From: Planctomycetota bacterium
GTDB taxonomy: Bacteria; Planctomycetota; UBA1135; UBA2386
NCBI GenBank assembly: GCA_016716265.1
Contig: JADJWQ010000004.1
Coordinates: 185,233-249,232 of the forward strand
Length of the DNA stretch: 64,000 bases
Reading direction: 5' to 3'
Translations under genes and position numbers: made by a program
Shown: positions 48,006 to 56,530 of the stretch, in pieces
Numbering within the stretch: position 1 is the stretch's first letter
How the letters are laid out: the number at the start of each line of letters is the position of its first letter
The notes under the pieces: model-generated
Seen by the model: the letters and a program-made list of their open reading frames with translations, nothing else
Told to the model about the DNA's origin: nothing
The model's database searches: none

Positions 48006-49355
48006 ATGCATGTGCTGATGACCGTGCATGGGCAACCGCCGGAGCTGGTCGGTGGCACCGAACGTCACGTGGAGGACCTGTCGTCGGAGCTGTGCCGGCG
48101 TGGGCACGCGATCACGGTCGTGACCGGCTCGCTCGCGCATTCAGTCGGCGAGACCCGGGTCGTCGGCGAGCGGCGCGAGGACGGAATCCGCCTGCGCCGA
48201 GTCTTGCGAGGTGAGATCGAGTTCGAGGAGTGGACGAAGTGCCACTCGCCGGGGGTCTCACGGGCCTTCGCCGCGATGCTCGCTGAGCTGCAGCCCGACG
48301 TCGTGCACGTTCATCACTGGATCCGGTTGACGACCGACCTCGTGAGGCAGTGCTGGCACGCCGGTATTCCGAGCGTGGTGTCCATCCACGACTACTCGAC
48401 GACGTGCCCGATCCACCATCGAGTGCTGCGCGATGGCTCGTTCTGCCGGCGTGCGCCGGGACCCGAGCATTGCGGGGAGTGTCTGCGCCCTCAGCTGCGA
48501 CCCTGGCGCGGGGACGACGAGGTCGCGCGGGTGCTCGCACTTCGGCAGTCCGACTTCGCGAACGAGCTGCGGCTGGCCAACGTGCTGAGCCCGCTGTCGG
48601 CCGACCTCCGGAGTGGATTGGGTGAGCTCGCCGTGGCGGAGGCCGATCGCATGCTCGTCCAGCCCTTCGCCAGCGGCCTGCAGCTCCGCCGTGCACCGGA
48701 GCCGGACCCGCTGGCCCGGCCGTTGCGGATCCTGAACCTCGGCAGGGTCACCCCGCTGAAGGGGCAGCACGTCCTGCTGGAGGCGGTCGCCGCGACCACG
48801 AATCCCCGCGCGTTCGAGGTCCACCTGGCGGGGCCGGTGGACGACGCTGCGTACGGAGCGAGGCTCGACCAGCTCGCCGTCGGACTGCGCGTCGTCCGCC
48901 GCGGCGGCTACGAGTATTCGGCCCTGGAGCGCGAGACCCATCACCTCGCGGTGCTGCCGTCGCTGTGCCGGGAGACCTACGGCCTCGTCCTGGACGAGGT
49001 GCAGAGCCTCGGCCTGCCGGCCTTCGCGACGCGGTTCGGTGCCCATGCCGAGCGCATCGGTGCAGGCGGCGCCACGTTCGCCCCCGGCGACGCCCGGTCG
49101 CTCGCGGCGCTCCTCGACCGCGCCGAGCAGGACCGTGCCTGGCTCGCACGGCTCCGCGCGAACGTCCCTCCGCCACGCAGCTTCGCGCGACTCACCGACT
49201 TCTTCGAGGAGTGCTATCGTCGGGCCATCGCCGAGGGTCCGCGCGCGGTCGACGACCGGTTCGACCTGCAGGGGCATCTCGAGGACCTCGCGCTGCGCGT
49301 GGACAGCCGCGAGCGCGCGCTCTGGGCGCGCGGCCTCGGCACGCCGGGCCCGTGA
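48006..49355 (+). CDS. Glycosyltransferase family 4 (GT-B fold)
   Basis: The protein has 449 residues from ATG 48006. The N-terminal Rossmann half has MHVLMTVHGQPPELVGGTER and HVEDLSSELCRRGHAITVVT, LQPDVVHVHHWIRLT and IPSVVSIHDYSTTCPIHHR. A cysteine-rich loop (CRRAPGPEHCGECLRP) follows. The nucleotide-binding half has LRILNLGRVTPLKGQHVLLE and the E-x7-E region in LAVLPSLCRETYGLVLDEVQ, then SLGLPAFATRFGAHAERIGA. These are GT4 hallmarks of a retaining, NDP-sugar-using enzyme at the inner face of the membrane. Divergent from the cyclitol-like operon, it may transfer the activated product to a glycan or small acceptor. The flagellar operon starts 216 nt downstream. Confidence 0.9.
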   Translation: MHVLMTVHGQPPELVGGTERHVEDLSSELCRRGHAITVVTGSLAHSVGETRVVGERREDGIRLRRVLRGEIEFEEWTKCHSPGVSRAFAAMLAELQPDVVHVHHWIRLTTDLVRQCWHAGIPSVVSIHDYSTTCPIHHRVLRDGSFCRRAPGPEHCGECLRPQLRPWRGDDEVARVLALRQSDFANELRLANVLSPLSADLRSGLGELAVAEADRMLVQPFASGLQLRRAPEPDPLARPLRILNLGRVTPLKGQHVLLEAVAATTNPRAFEVHLAGPVDDAAYGARLDQLAVGLRVVRRGGYEYSALERETHHLAVLPSLCRETYGLVLDEVQSLGLPAFATRFGAHAERIGAGGATFAPGDARSLAALLDRAEQDRAWLARLRANVPPPRSFARLTDFFEECYRRAIAEGPRAVDDRFDLQGHLEDLALRVDSRERALWARGLGTPGP

Positions 49356-49570
49356 CGCTCCGCTGCGCCGCGACGGAGCGGTGCCGGGAAAGTCGTCGGT
49401 GTCGCCTCCTGACCCGGTCCGGCGCAGTTCGTCCGTCCGTCGACGGCCGGGTTGTCGACATCCCCGACACCGCGCCACGGATCGGTCTCACGCTCGTCCC
49501 GCGCCCGACCGGGGCCGACCTCAAGCCGGCCGTCCGAGCGGGCCGATGCAGCCGTCGGTCGGTGGCTGCG
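49356..49570. other. Leader region of the flagellar operon
   Basis: These 215 bp precede flgB. GCCGATGC (49542-49549) resembles a flagellar sigma-28 -10 element, and TCAAG lies upstream with longer than usual spacing. The evidence is weak. No sigma-54 (GG-N10-GC) element was seen. Confidence 0.25.
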
Positions 49571-49924
49571 ATGGATCCCGTGCTCGGCGATGTCGGTGTG
49601 GACCTGCGCGTGCTCGATGCGATGACGCTGCGGGCGCGGGTGGCATTGCACAATCTGGCGAACCAGGACACGCCGGGGTTCAAGCGCTACGAGGTGCAGT
49701 TCGAGGAGCTGCTGCGGCGGGCGGAGGCCGCGGGCACGGACGCGAGGAAGGTGCTGCCGCGCGTCGAGCAGGACCTCTCGGGGGCGCCCGGCCAGAACAA
49801 CGTCGATGCGATGGCGGAGCTGACGCTGCTGATGAAGGCGCGGCTCGCGCAGGATCTGTTCTCGCGGCGGATCGCGGGGCACTACGACCGGTTGCGGCTC
49901 GCGATCGGTGGGCAGGGCGGCTGA
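49571..49924 (+). CDS. flgB: Flagellar basal-body rod protein FlgB
   Basis: The protein has 117 residues from ATG 49571, shorter than the usual 130-140. The diagnostic rod-protein N-terminus is LRARVALHNLANQDTPGFKR, followed by YEVQFEELLRRAEAAG. The C-terminal helix (VDAMAELTLLMKARLAQDLF) ends in the rod/hook helical bundle. It forms the proximal rod in the periplasm, exported by the flagellar type III system. It is first gene of a twelve-gene operon; flgC follows after 20 nt. Start choice rests on the position of the conserved helix. Confidence 0.85.
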   Translation: MDPVLGDVGVDLRVLDAMTLRARVALHNLANQDTPGFKRYEVQFEELLRRAEAAGTDARKVLPRVEQDLSGAPGQNNVDAMAELTLLMKARLAQDLFSRRIAGHYDRLRLAIGGQGG

Positions 49925-49944
49925 GGTCGAGGCAGGAGCGGACG

Positions 49945-50394
49945 ATGGACCACGAACCGATGCGCGGGATGTTCGCCGGCTTCGACCTCTCTGCGTCCGG
50001 GTTGCGGGCGCAATTGCGGCGGTCGGAGATCGCGGCCCAGAACCTCGCGAACATGCACGTGACGATGGGGCCGGACGGCGAGCCGTACCGGCGGCGCCAG
50101 GTGGTGTTCGAGGAGGTGCTCGACGACGTGTCGGCGCGGGTGCCGGGGGCGGAGCGGGTCGCCGGTGGCGTGACCGTGGCGGAGGTCGTCGAGGACCACA
50201 CGACTCCGTTCGTCGTCGTGCACGACCCCGGACATCCTCACGCGGACGCTGACGGATTCGTGCGGCTGCCCAATGTCGACCTGTTCCGCGAGCTCGTCGA
50301 GATGTCGATGGCGGAGCGCAGCTACCAGTCGAATCTCGCGGCAGTGCGCAGCTACCGGGCGATGCTCGAGGACACGTTGGCCAACTTCCGCTGA
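49945..50394 (+). CDS. flgC: Flagellar basal-body rod protein FlgC
   Basis: The protein has 149 residues from ATG 49945, preceded by GGAG. Rod motifs are FDLSASGLRAQLRRSEIAAQ and NLANMHVTMGPDGEPYRRRQ. The FlgC-specific C-terminal part is DGFVRLPNVDLFRELVEMSM, then AERSYQSNLAAVRSYRAMLE. It builds the proximal rod with FlgB. Length is normal for FlgC. An internal ATG (MRGMFAGFDL) is a possible alternative start. Confidence 0.92.
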   Translation: MDHEPMRGMFAGFDLSASGLRAQLRRSEIAAQNLANMHVTMGPDGEPYRRRQVVFEEVLDDVSARVPGAERVAGGVTVAEVVEDHTTPFVVVHDPGHPHADADGFVRLPNVDLFRELVEMSMAERSYQSNLAAVRSYRAMLEDTLANFR

Positions 50395-50411
50395 GGCCCG
50401 GAGGCGATCGG

Positions 50412-50762
50412 ATGGACGACCTCGGCATCGCGATCCAGGGGCCCGGCGGGGGCAATGCGTGGCGGACGCTCGGTCCGGCGACCGGCCCGGGCGATCCGCT
50501 GCGCGGTGCCGGCGAGACCGGCACCACCGCAGCGACCGGTCGCAGCGGCTTCGCCGCGAAGCTGACCGATGCCCTGGCGCAGGTCGACGCGCTGCAGGAC
50601 CGTGCCGGCGACCGCGCCACGGCGCTCGCGCGCGGCGAGCCGGTCGAGCTCCACGACGTGCTCGTCGCCATGGACGAGAGCGACGTCGCCTTCCGTCTGC
50701 TGCTCGAGGTGCGCAATCGCCTGCTCGATGCCTGGCAGACCCTGACCCGGACGCCGATCTGA
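50412..50762 (+). CDS. fliE: Flagellar hook-basal body complex protein FliE
   Basis: The protein has 116 residues. The N-terminal 45 residues are Gly/Thr-rich and variable. The C-terminal half holds the FliE signature FAAKLTDALAQVDALQDRAG, VELHDVLVAMDESDVAFRLL and LEVRNRLLDAWQTLTR. FliE joins the MS ring to the rod and is an early export substrate. It lies between flgC and fliF, the usual order. Confidence 0.9.
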   Translation: MDDLGIAIQGPGGGNAWRTLGPATGPGDPLRGAGETGTTAATGRSGFAAKLTDALAQVDALQDRAGDRATALARGEPVELHDVLVAMDESDVAFRLLLEVRNRLLDAWQTLTRTPI

Positions 50763-50763
50763 C

Positions 50764-52260
50764 ATGCCCCAGCTCCTCGCCGACATCCTGAAACAGGTGC
50801 GCGCGATCTGGTCGCGGCTCGACGCGGGGCAGCGCACGATCGTGTTCGCGGTGCTCCTCGCGACCGTAGCCGGGCTCGGTGCGATCGTCTGGTATGCGGG
50901 CCGGCCCGACTACGAGGTCGTGTTCCGCGCCCGCGATGCGCGCGAGCTGCAGCTCGCCCAGCAATCGCTGAGCGATTCCGGTGTGCCGTTCCGCGTCGAC
51001 GGCGATCGCCTGCTGGTCGACCGCGCATTGCGCGACACCGCCGGGTCGACGCTGCGTGCCGTCGACCTCGATGCGCCGCAGATCGGCGACGAGCTGTCGG
51101 TGCTCGGCAACTTCGCGCTCGACAGCCCGAGTCGCGCCGCGGTCCTGGAGCGACTGACGATCCAGCGCGTCGAGGCGTCGATCCGCGCGATGCCCGGCGT
51201 CGAGTCGGTGTCGATCCAGGCGACGCGACCGCCGCGGTCGGTCTACCGCGCGCTCGACGACGCACAGCGGCCGCGCGCGACCGTGATGATCGAGCTGGCC
51301 CCGGGCGAGCCGTTCGCGACCGTCGCCCGTGCGGCGATCGCGCAGGTGTCCGCGGGTCTCGGCGTCCCGGAGCAGGACGTGACCGCGATCGACGCGCGCA
51401 CGAAGCAGAAGCTGGGTGGCGACGGTGACGCGCTCGACGCGCCGCTCGGCCTCGACGACTTCCTGACCCGGCAGGAGCACCTCGCCGAGGAGCGCCGCCA
51501 GCGCGCGCAGTCGCTGCTCGACCGCCTCTATCCGGGTCGCACGCTGGTCGCCGTCAGCGTCGAGCTCGACCCGCGCTGGGAGCGGCGCACCGAGAAGATC
51601 CAGCCGAGCCGGCCCGCCAAGGTGCAGGAGGAGCGCACGACCGACAGCTCGTCGCGCGCCCGACCCGGGGGGACGCCCGGCGGCGCGTCCGGCGCCGACG
51701 GCGCGCTCACCCGCGTCGACGACGGTAGCCAGGAGACGCGCAGCGTGACCTACGAGCCGTGGAGCGGCACGCGCGAGAGCGGTCTGCTCGCACCCGAGAT
51801 CCGCAGCATCGACGTCGCGCTCGTGATCCACAGCGATCTCGCCGACCAGCGCCGCGCGATCGAGGACTGCGTGAAGAGCGCGGTCGGCCGCTCGAGCGAC
51901 GGCGAGGCGACGGTGCGCACGATCGTCGACGACTTCGAGGTCACCGCGCCGCTCGCCGGCGTGCTGCCGGCCGGGCCGCCCGACGGCGGCTCGGCGTGGC
52001 CGCGCGTGCTCGCGCTCGCGCCGCATGCGGCCGAGGTGCTCGCGGTCGTGATCGTGCTGCTGTTCCTGCGCTCGCTGGTCCGCCACAGCGCGCCGCGGCG
52101 CGCGCCCGAGGCGCGCCAGCCCGCCACGGTCGCGGTCGAGGCGTTGCCGGCCGACGACCCGCACGCAGCCGAACGCCGCCACATCGAGCGCTCGATCGCC
52201 GACGATCCCGCGGCGTTCTCGCGCCTCGTCGAGACCTGGCTCGCCGAGCAGAAGCCGTGA
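50764..52260 (+). CDS. fliF: Flagellar MS-ring protein FliF
   Basis: The protein has 498 residues, a little shorter than the usual 530-570. It has a first membrane segment (IVFAVLLATVAGLGAIVWYA, about residues 26-46). A ring-building domain follows (YEVVFRARDARELQLAQQSL, SDSGVPFRVDGDRLLVDR and RLTIQRVEASIRAMPGVESV). The second ring domain has LLDRLYPGRTLVAVSVELDP. A low-complexity Ser/Arg/Gly loop lies near residues 290-330. A second membrane segment is HAAEVLAVVIVLLFLRSLV, about residues 420-440. The C-terminal tail that binds FliG is short (SRLVETWLAEQKP). fliG overlaps the stop by 4 nt. Confidence 0.93.
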   Translation: MPQLLADILKQVRAIWSRLDAGQRTIVFAVLLATVAGLGAIVWYAGRPDYEVVFRARDARELQLAQQSLSDSGVPFRVDGDRLLVDRALRDTAGSTLRAVDLDAPQIGDELSVLGNFALDSPSRAAVLERLTIQRVEASIRAMPGVESVSIQATRPPRSVYRALDDAQRPRATVMIELAPGEPFATVARAAIAQVSAGLGVPEQDVTAIDARTKQKLGGDGDALDAPLGLDDFLTRQEHLAEERRQRAQSLLDRLYPGRTLVAVSVELDPRWERRTEKIQPSRPAKVQEERTTDSSSRARPGGTPGGASGADGALTRVDDGSQETRSVTYEPWSGTRESGLLAPEIRSIDVALVIHSDLADQRRAIEDCVKSAVGRSSDGEATVRTIVDDFEVTAPLAGVLPAGPPDGGSAWPRVLALAPHAAEVLAVVIVLLFLRSLVRHSAPRRAPEARQPATVAVEALPADDPHAAERRHIERSIADDPAAFSRLVETWLAEQKP

Positions 52261-53270
52261 ACGACGACCGACTGCCGATCCCGAAGCGCATCGCGATCCT
52301 CCTCCTGTCGATCGACAAGGAGGCGGCCGCCAAGGTGCTGCGCGAGCTCCCCGACGAGGTGCTCGACCAGGTCGCGCGCGCGATGAAGGGGCTGCAGGAC
52401 GTCCGCGTCGACCAGACCACGGTGCGCGCGATCCACGAGGAGTTCGCCGAGCGCCTGCAGAGCGGGCGCGAGACGCTCGGCAACGTCGATCAGCACACGC
52501 GCGACGTGCTCGAGCGAGCGTTCGGCGCCGAGCAGGGTGCGCTGGTCGGGCAGCGCGCCGACCAGGCGATCGTCGCGCGGCGACCGTTCGCGACCTTCGA
52601 GACGCTCGACGCGGAGGACCTCGCATCGCTCGTCAGCGACGAGCACCCGCAGATCGCCGCGGTGTTCCTCGCGCACCTCGCACCGTCGAAGGCCGGCCAC
52701 GTGCTGTCGAACCTGCCGCCGAGCCGCCGCGCGGCACTCGTGCGGCGCGTCGCGTCGCTCGAGCGCACCCCGCCGGACGTCGTGCAGCGCGTCATCGAGG
52801 TCATGCGCGCCAAGGTCCGCGAGCTCGGCCTGACCGCGCTGCGCTCCGAGCCGCAGAGCTGGGTGAAGTCGGCCGCCGAGATCCTCAACCACATGGGCGG
52901 CGCCGAGCGCGAGCTGCTCGACGAGCTCGAGGAGAGCGATCCGCAGCTCGCCGGCCGCATCCGCGACGAGATGTTCACGTTCGACGACCTCGCCGACCTC
53001 GACCGGCGCGCGATGCAGAAGGTGCTCGCGCAGGTCGACAGCGAGGTGCTCGCACTGGCGCTGAAGGCCGCGGCGACGCCCGTCGAGCGCAACGTGCTCA
53101 GCTGTCTGTCGAAGCGCGCGGCACAGCTCATCCGCGAGGAGCGCGCCGATCTCGGGCCGACGCCGTTGTCCGAGGTGCTGCGCGCGCAGGCCGAGATCCT
53201 CGGCGCCGTTCGCGACCTGATCGACCGCGGCGAGATCCGGCTCGGCGAGGTCGAGGAGGAGGTCGTGTGA
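52257..53270 (+). CDS. fliG: Flagellar motor switch protein FliG
   Basis: The protein has 337 residues from GTG 52257, overlapping the fliF stop (GTGA). The N domain has KRIAILLLSIDKEAAAKVLR and ELPDEVLDQVARAMKGL. The middle domain has the conserved SDEHPQIAAVFLAHLAPSKA, with the E-H-P-Q that contacts FliM. The C domain has MFTFDDLADLDRRAMQKVLA, QVDSEVLALALKAA and CLSKRAAQLIREERADLGPT, with the alternating charged residues that face the stator. All three domains are present and full length. Located at the cytoplasmic face of the MS ring. Confidence 0.95.
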   Translation: MNDDRLPIPKRIAILLLSIDKEAAAKVLRELPDEVLDQVARAMKGLQDVRVDQTTVRAIHEEFAERLQSGRETLGNVDQHTRDVLERAFGAEQGALVGQRADQAIVARRPFATFETLDAEDLASLVSDEHPQIAAVFLAHLAPSKAGHVLSNLPPSRRAALVRRVASLERTPPDVVQRVIEVMRAKVRELGLTALRSEPQSWVKSAAEILNHMGGAERELLDELEESDPQLAGRIRDEMFTFDDLADLDRRAMQKVLAQVDSEVLALALKAAATPVERNVLSCLSKRAAQLIREERADLGPTPLSEVLRAQAEILGAVRDLIDRGEIRLGEVEEEVV

Positions 53271-53866
53271 GCGGCCGGATCCGGGTGCAGGTCGGCCGCC
53301 GCCCGGCGGCGCTGCGGCTGTACGGGCTGCCGCCGGACGGGCCGCAGGGCGCGCACACCGCGCCGGCTGCGGTCGCCGGGCTGATGGCGTTGCGCGACGC
53401 CAATGCCGCGGCGGCCGAGCTCGAGCAGGCCACGGCGCGCATGGCGACCGCGCTGGACCGCGCGCTCGCGGCGTTGCCCCAGCTGGTCGCGGACCGCCTC
53501 GCGCGCGTCGCGGGGGACGCGGCGGAGCTCGGCCTCGCCGTCGCGACCGGGCTCGCCGACGGCGCGCTCGACGTCGGGCGCTTCGACCCGGTGCCGCTGG
53601 TCCAGAAGTGCCTGCGCGAGCTCGCCGTCGACGTCGCACGCGCGCAGCTGCGCGTGTTGGTCGGCGGCGACGACCTCGCGCGCGTCGTCGCGACCGCCGC
53701 CGCGTGGCTCGGCGAGCGCGGCGAGCACGTGCGCTTCGCGGTCGACCCGTCGCTCGCGCGCGGCGCGGTGCGCGTCGAGGCCGACATCGGCATGGCGGGC
53801 TACGACCTGCGGGCGGTCTGCGCGCGCATCGCGGCCCGCATCCGCGAGGAGCTGGCCGCCGGATGA
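53267..53866 (+). CDS. fliH: Flagellar export apparatus protein FliH
   Basis: The protein has 199 residues from GTG 53267, overlapping the fliG stop. The N-terminus is divergent (RIRVQVGRRPAALRLYGLPP). A helical middle (ANAAAAELEQATARMATALD) leads to the FliH/SctL-like C-terminal domain (LGLAVATGLADGALDVG, PLVQKCLRELAVDVARAQLR, VRVEADIGMAGYDLRAVCAR). FliH regulates the FliI ATPase and links it to the C ring. It is assigned by position between fliG and fliI as much as by sequence. Length is at the short end of the family. Confidence 0.82.
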   Translation: MSGRIRVQVGRRPAALRLYGLPPDGPQGAHTAPAAVAGLMALRDANAAAAELEQATARMATALDRALAALPQLVADRLARVAGDAAELGLAVATGLADGALDVGRFDPVPLVQKCLRELAVDVARAQLRVLVGGDDLARVVATAAAWLGERGEHVRFAVDPSLARGAVRVEADIGMAGYDLRAVCARIAARIREELAAG

Positions 53867-55197
53867 CTGCGCTCGTGCCGCCCGACGTGCTCGCTCGCGC
53901 CCTGCGGCTCGACCGCGCGATCGCCGAGGGACTCGTGCGGCGCGTCGCCGGCATCGCGCTCGAGGTCGCCGGGCTGCGCAGCGGCGTCGGCGACGTCTGC
54001 GCGATCGACACCGGCGCCGCACCGCTGTGGGCGGAGATCGTCGGCTTCGGCCGCGATGCGGCGATCGCGATGCCGTACGGGCCGCTGCACGGCGTGCGGC
54101 CCGGCGCACGCGTGATCGCCGGTGGCGAGCCGCTCGGGGTGCCGTGCAGCGAGGCACTGCTCGGCCGCGTGATCGACCCGCTCGGGCGGCCGCTGGACGG
54201 CGGACCGCCGCTGGCCGCGCCGCGCATCGCGCTGGTCGCCGATGCGCCGGGGCCGCTCGAGCGCAGGCCGATCACCGAGCCGTTCGAGACCGGCGTGTCG
54301 GCGATCGACGCGCTCCTGACGCTCGGCCGCGGCCAGCGCGTCGGCGTGTTCGCCGGCTCCGGCGTCGGCAAGAGCACGCTGCTCGGCACGCTCGCGCGCT
54401 GCGGGCGCGCCGATGTCAACGTCATCGTGCTGGTCGGCGAGCGCGGCCGTGAGGTCGGCGAGTTCCTGACCGACGTGCTCGGCGCCGACGGGCTGCGCCG
54501 CAGCGTCGTGGTCGTCGCGACCGGCGACGCCGCGCCGATGCTGCGCCGCGCCTGCGCGTTCGCCGGCATCGCCGTCGCCGAGTGGTTCCGCGACCGCGGC
54601 GCCGACGTGCTGCTGACGATGGACTCGATCACCCGGTTCGCGGGCGCGGTGCGCGAGATCGGTCTCGCGGCCGGCGAGCCGGCCGCGCTGCGCGGTTATC
54701 CACCGTCGCTGTTCGCCGAGCTGCCGCGCCTCGTCGAGCGGCTCGGCTCGGCGGCGCGCGGCTCGATCACCGCCGTGCTCACCGTGCTGGTCGAGGGCGA
54801 CGATCTCGCCGAGCCGGTCTCCGACGCGCTGCGCGGCCACCTCGACGGCCACATCGTGCTCGACCGCGCGATCGCCGCGCGCGGGCGCTACCCCGCGATC
54901 GACCTGCTGCAGTCGCTCAGCCGCCTGATGCCGAAGCTGGTCGACGGCGAGCACCTCGCGGCCGCCACCGCCGTGCGGCGTGCCCTCGCGGTGCTCGAGG
55001 ACGCCCGGGATCTCGTCCAGGTCGGTGCCTACCGCGCCGGCAGCGACCCGGAGCTCGACGCGGCGCTCGCCGCCCGGCCGGCGCTCGACGCGCTGCTCGC
55101 GCAGGGTGCGGCGGGGCGCGACCTCGCCGAGACCGGGCGGCGACTGGCCGATGCCGTCGGCGCGATCCGCGCGCGCGGCTTCACCGGACCGGCCTGA
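53863..55197 (+). CDS. fliI: Flagellum-specific ATPase FliI
   Basis: The protein has 444 residues from ATG 53863, overlapping the fliH stop (ATGA). Walker A is GVFAGSGVGKSTLLG, the P-loop-flanking motif is LVGERGREVGEFLTDVLG, and Walker B is GADVLLTMDSITRFAGAVRE. Rotary-ATPase motifs are also present (GYPPSLFAELPRLVERLGSA, RGHLDGHIVLDRAIAARGRY and PAIDLLQSLSRLMPKLVDGE). Length and order of motifs match FliI. It forms the hexamer that feeds substrates into the flagellar type III exporter. Confidence 0.95.
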   Translation: MTALVPPDVLARALRLDRAIAEGLVRRVAGIALEVAGLRSGVGDVCAIDTGAAPLWAEIVGFGRDAAIAMPYGPLHGVRPGARVIAGGEPLGVPCSEALLGRVIDPLGRPLDGGPPLAAPRIALVADAPGPLERRPITEPFETGVSAIDALLTLGRGQRVGVFAGSGVGKSTLLGTLARCGRADVNVIVLVGERGREVGEFLTDVLGADGLRRSVVVVATGDAAPMLRRACAFAGIAVAEWFRDRGADVLLTMDSITRFAGAVREIGLAAGEPAALRGYPPSLFAELPRLVERLGSAARGSITAVLTVLVEGDDLAEPVSDALRGHLDGHIVLDRAIAARGRYPAIDLLQSLSRLMPKLVDGEHLAAATAVRRALAVLEDARDLVQVGAYRAGSDPELDAALAARPALDALLAQGAAGRDLAETGRRLADAVGAIRARGFTGPA

Positions 55198-55215
55198 TCG
55201 GCCGATGACGGGGAC

Positions 55216-55635
55216 GTGCGCCGGTTTCGATTCCGCCCCGAGCGACTGCTGAGCCTCGAGCGCCGCCGCGAACGAGCCGCGCGACGCGAGGTCGCGCGAC
55301 ACGCGCAGGCGGTCGCCGGCCTCGAGCGGCGGCTGCAGCATCTCGCGGCGAGCCGCGAGGCCTGTCTGGCCGACGGCGTCGCGCGCAGCCTCGGCGTCGC
55401 GCTGGCCGACGGTCTCGGCCGCGTCGCCGACGGCCTGGCCGGCGAGCTGCGCAGCGCGCGGCGGCAGCTCGACCGGACGCGCGACGCGTGGCTCGAGCGG
55501 CGCTCCGCGCAGCGCGCGCTGGAGAGCCTGCGCGCGCGCGAGCTCGCGGCGTGGCGGCTCGCGGTCGCGCGCGACGAGGCGCGCGACACCCCGGCCGCCG
55601 GGGGCCGGCCTGCCGCAGCGGAGGGGACGACATGA
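55216..55635 (+). CDS. fliJ: FliJ-like export chaperone
   Basis: The protein has 139 residues from GTG 55216. It is almost entirely a coiled coil rich in Arg and Ala, beginning MRRFRFRPERLLSLERRRER. This is the F-x-F-R-x-x-x-L-L-x-L-x-x-x-x-E opening of FliJ. The low sequence conservation of the family makes position (after fliI, before motE-like) the stronger evidence. It is the stalk of the FliI hexamer and recycles chaperones. Confidence 0.8.
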   Translation: MRRFRFRPERLLSLERRRERAARREVARHAQAVAGLERRLQHLAASREACLADGVARSLGVALADGLGRVADGLAGELRSARRQLDRTRDAWLERRSAQRALESLRARELAAWRLAVARDEARDTPAAGGRPAAAEGTT

Positions 55636-56444
55636 AGAGCTGGTTGCCGATCACCGCAGCGGGGCTGCTGCTGTTCGTCGCGACGATCCTCGTGCTGCTC
55701 GCTGCGCAGGGGCGACTCGACTACGAGGGGACCCGCGGCATCCCGGTGCTGTCGTGGTTCTACTCGGACCCCTACGCGACGTCGGTCGGGACCGAGCCCG
55801 ACCGCCCGCTGCCCGCGGACGCGGGGCCGCAGCTGCCGCGCGCGCCGTCGGCCGTCACGGCGGCCATGCCGCCCGCCGCGCCGCTCGCCGAGCCTGCGGC
55901 CGCGGGGCCGGGCACCGAGCCGGGGGCCGGTGCTGCGGACCTGTTCCGCTACCCGCCGCTCGACAGCGGCGTGACGCCGCAGGAGATCGACGAGCTGCTG
56001 CGCTCCGCGCGGCGGCTGGACAACGAGGTGCACCAGCGGCTCGCGCAGGTCGAGGCGCGCGAGCAGGACCTCGCTGCGCGCGAGCAGGATCTCGCCGACC
56101 GCGAGAACGCGATCGCGGTGCAGATGACGAGGGTCGATGCGGCGCGCGAGGCGCTCGACGAGCGCATCCGCCTGTTCGAGAGCAAGGTGAAGCTGGTCGA
56201 GCGCGACCAGATCGCCGGGCTCGTCGCCTACGGCAGCACGCTGGCGTCGTTCGATCCGCAGCGCGCGGCGGCGCTGGTCGTCCAGGAATGGGGCGACGAC
56301 GTCGGGCGCGACCGCATCACCAAGGTGCTGACGCTGATGGATCCGGTCGACGCCGACGCGATCCTCCAGCGCATCCCCGACGAGAGCATCCGCGCGGTCC
56401 TGGTCGCGCGTCTCGACGTCGTCGTCCAGGACCGCGACCGGTGA
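55632..56444 (+). CDS. MotE-like flagellar protein with MgtE N-terminal-type domain
   Basis: The protein has 270 residues from ATG 55632, overlapping the fliJ stop (ATGA). It has an N-terminal membrane segment (WLPITAAGLLLFVATILVLL) and a Pro/Ala-rich linker (about 55-115). A long coiled coil follows (LDNEVHQRLAQVEAREQDLA, AREQDLADRENAIAVQMTRV). A C-terminal helical domain is AGLVAYGSTLASFDPQRAAA, then RITKVLTLMDPVDADAILQR and IPDESIRAVLVARLDVV, as in MgtE N-type/MotE proteins. MotE homologues near fliJ act as chaperones for stator proteins. The name is inferred from domain order and position. Confidence 0.75.
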   Translation: MKSWLPITAAGLLLFVATILVLLAAQGRLDYEGTRGIPVLSWFYSDPYATSVGTEPDRPLPADAGPQLPRAPSAVTAAMPPAAPLAEPAAAGPGTEPGAGAADLFRYPPLDSGVTPQEIDELLRSARRLDNEVHQRLAQVEAREQDLAAREQDLADRENAIAVQMTRVDAAREALDERIRLFESKVKLVERDQIAGLVAYGSTLASFDPQRAAALVVQEWGDDVGRDRITKVLTLMDPVDADAILQRIPDESIRAVLVARLDVVVQDRDR

Positions 56445-56530
56445 GCCGAACCGAGACGCAACCCTGGTCTCGGATCAATTCACACGCTCGGCCGGCCGAA
56501 GACAGAGTGGATCGCAGCCGAGGACCATCC

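Noticed and set aside
49521..49549. Sigma-28-like promoter (TCAAG and GCCGATGC) before flgB
   Set aside because: The spacer is longer than usual and basal-body genes are generally not class III. The -10-like match alone is weak, so it is mentioned only in the leader entry.
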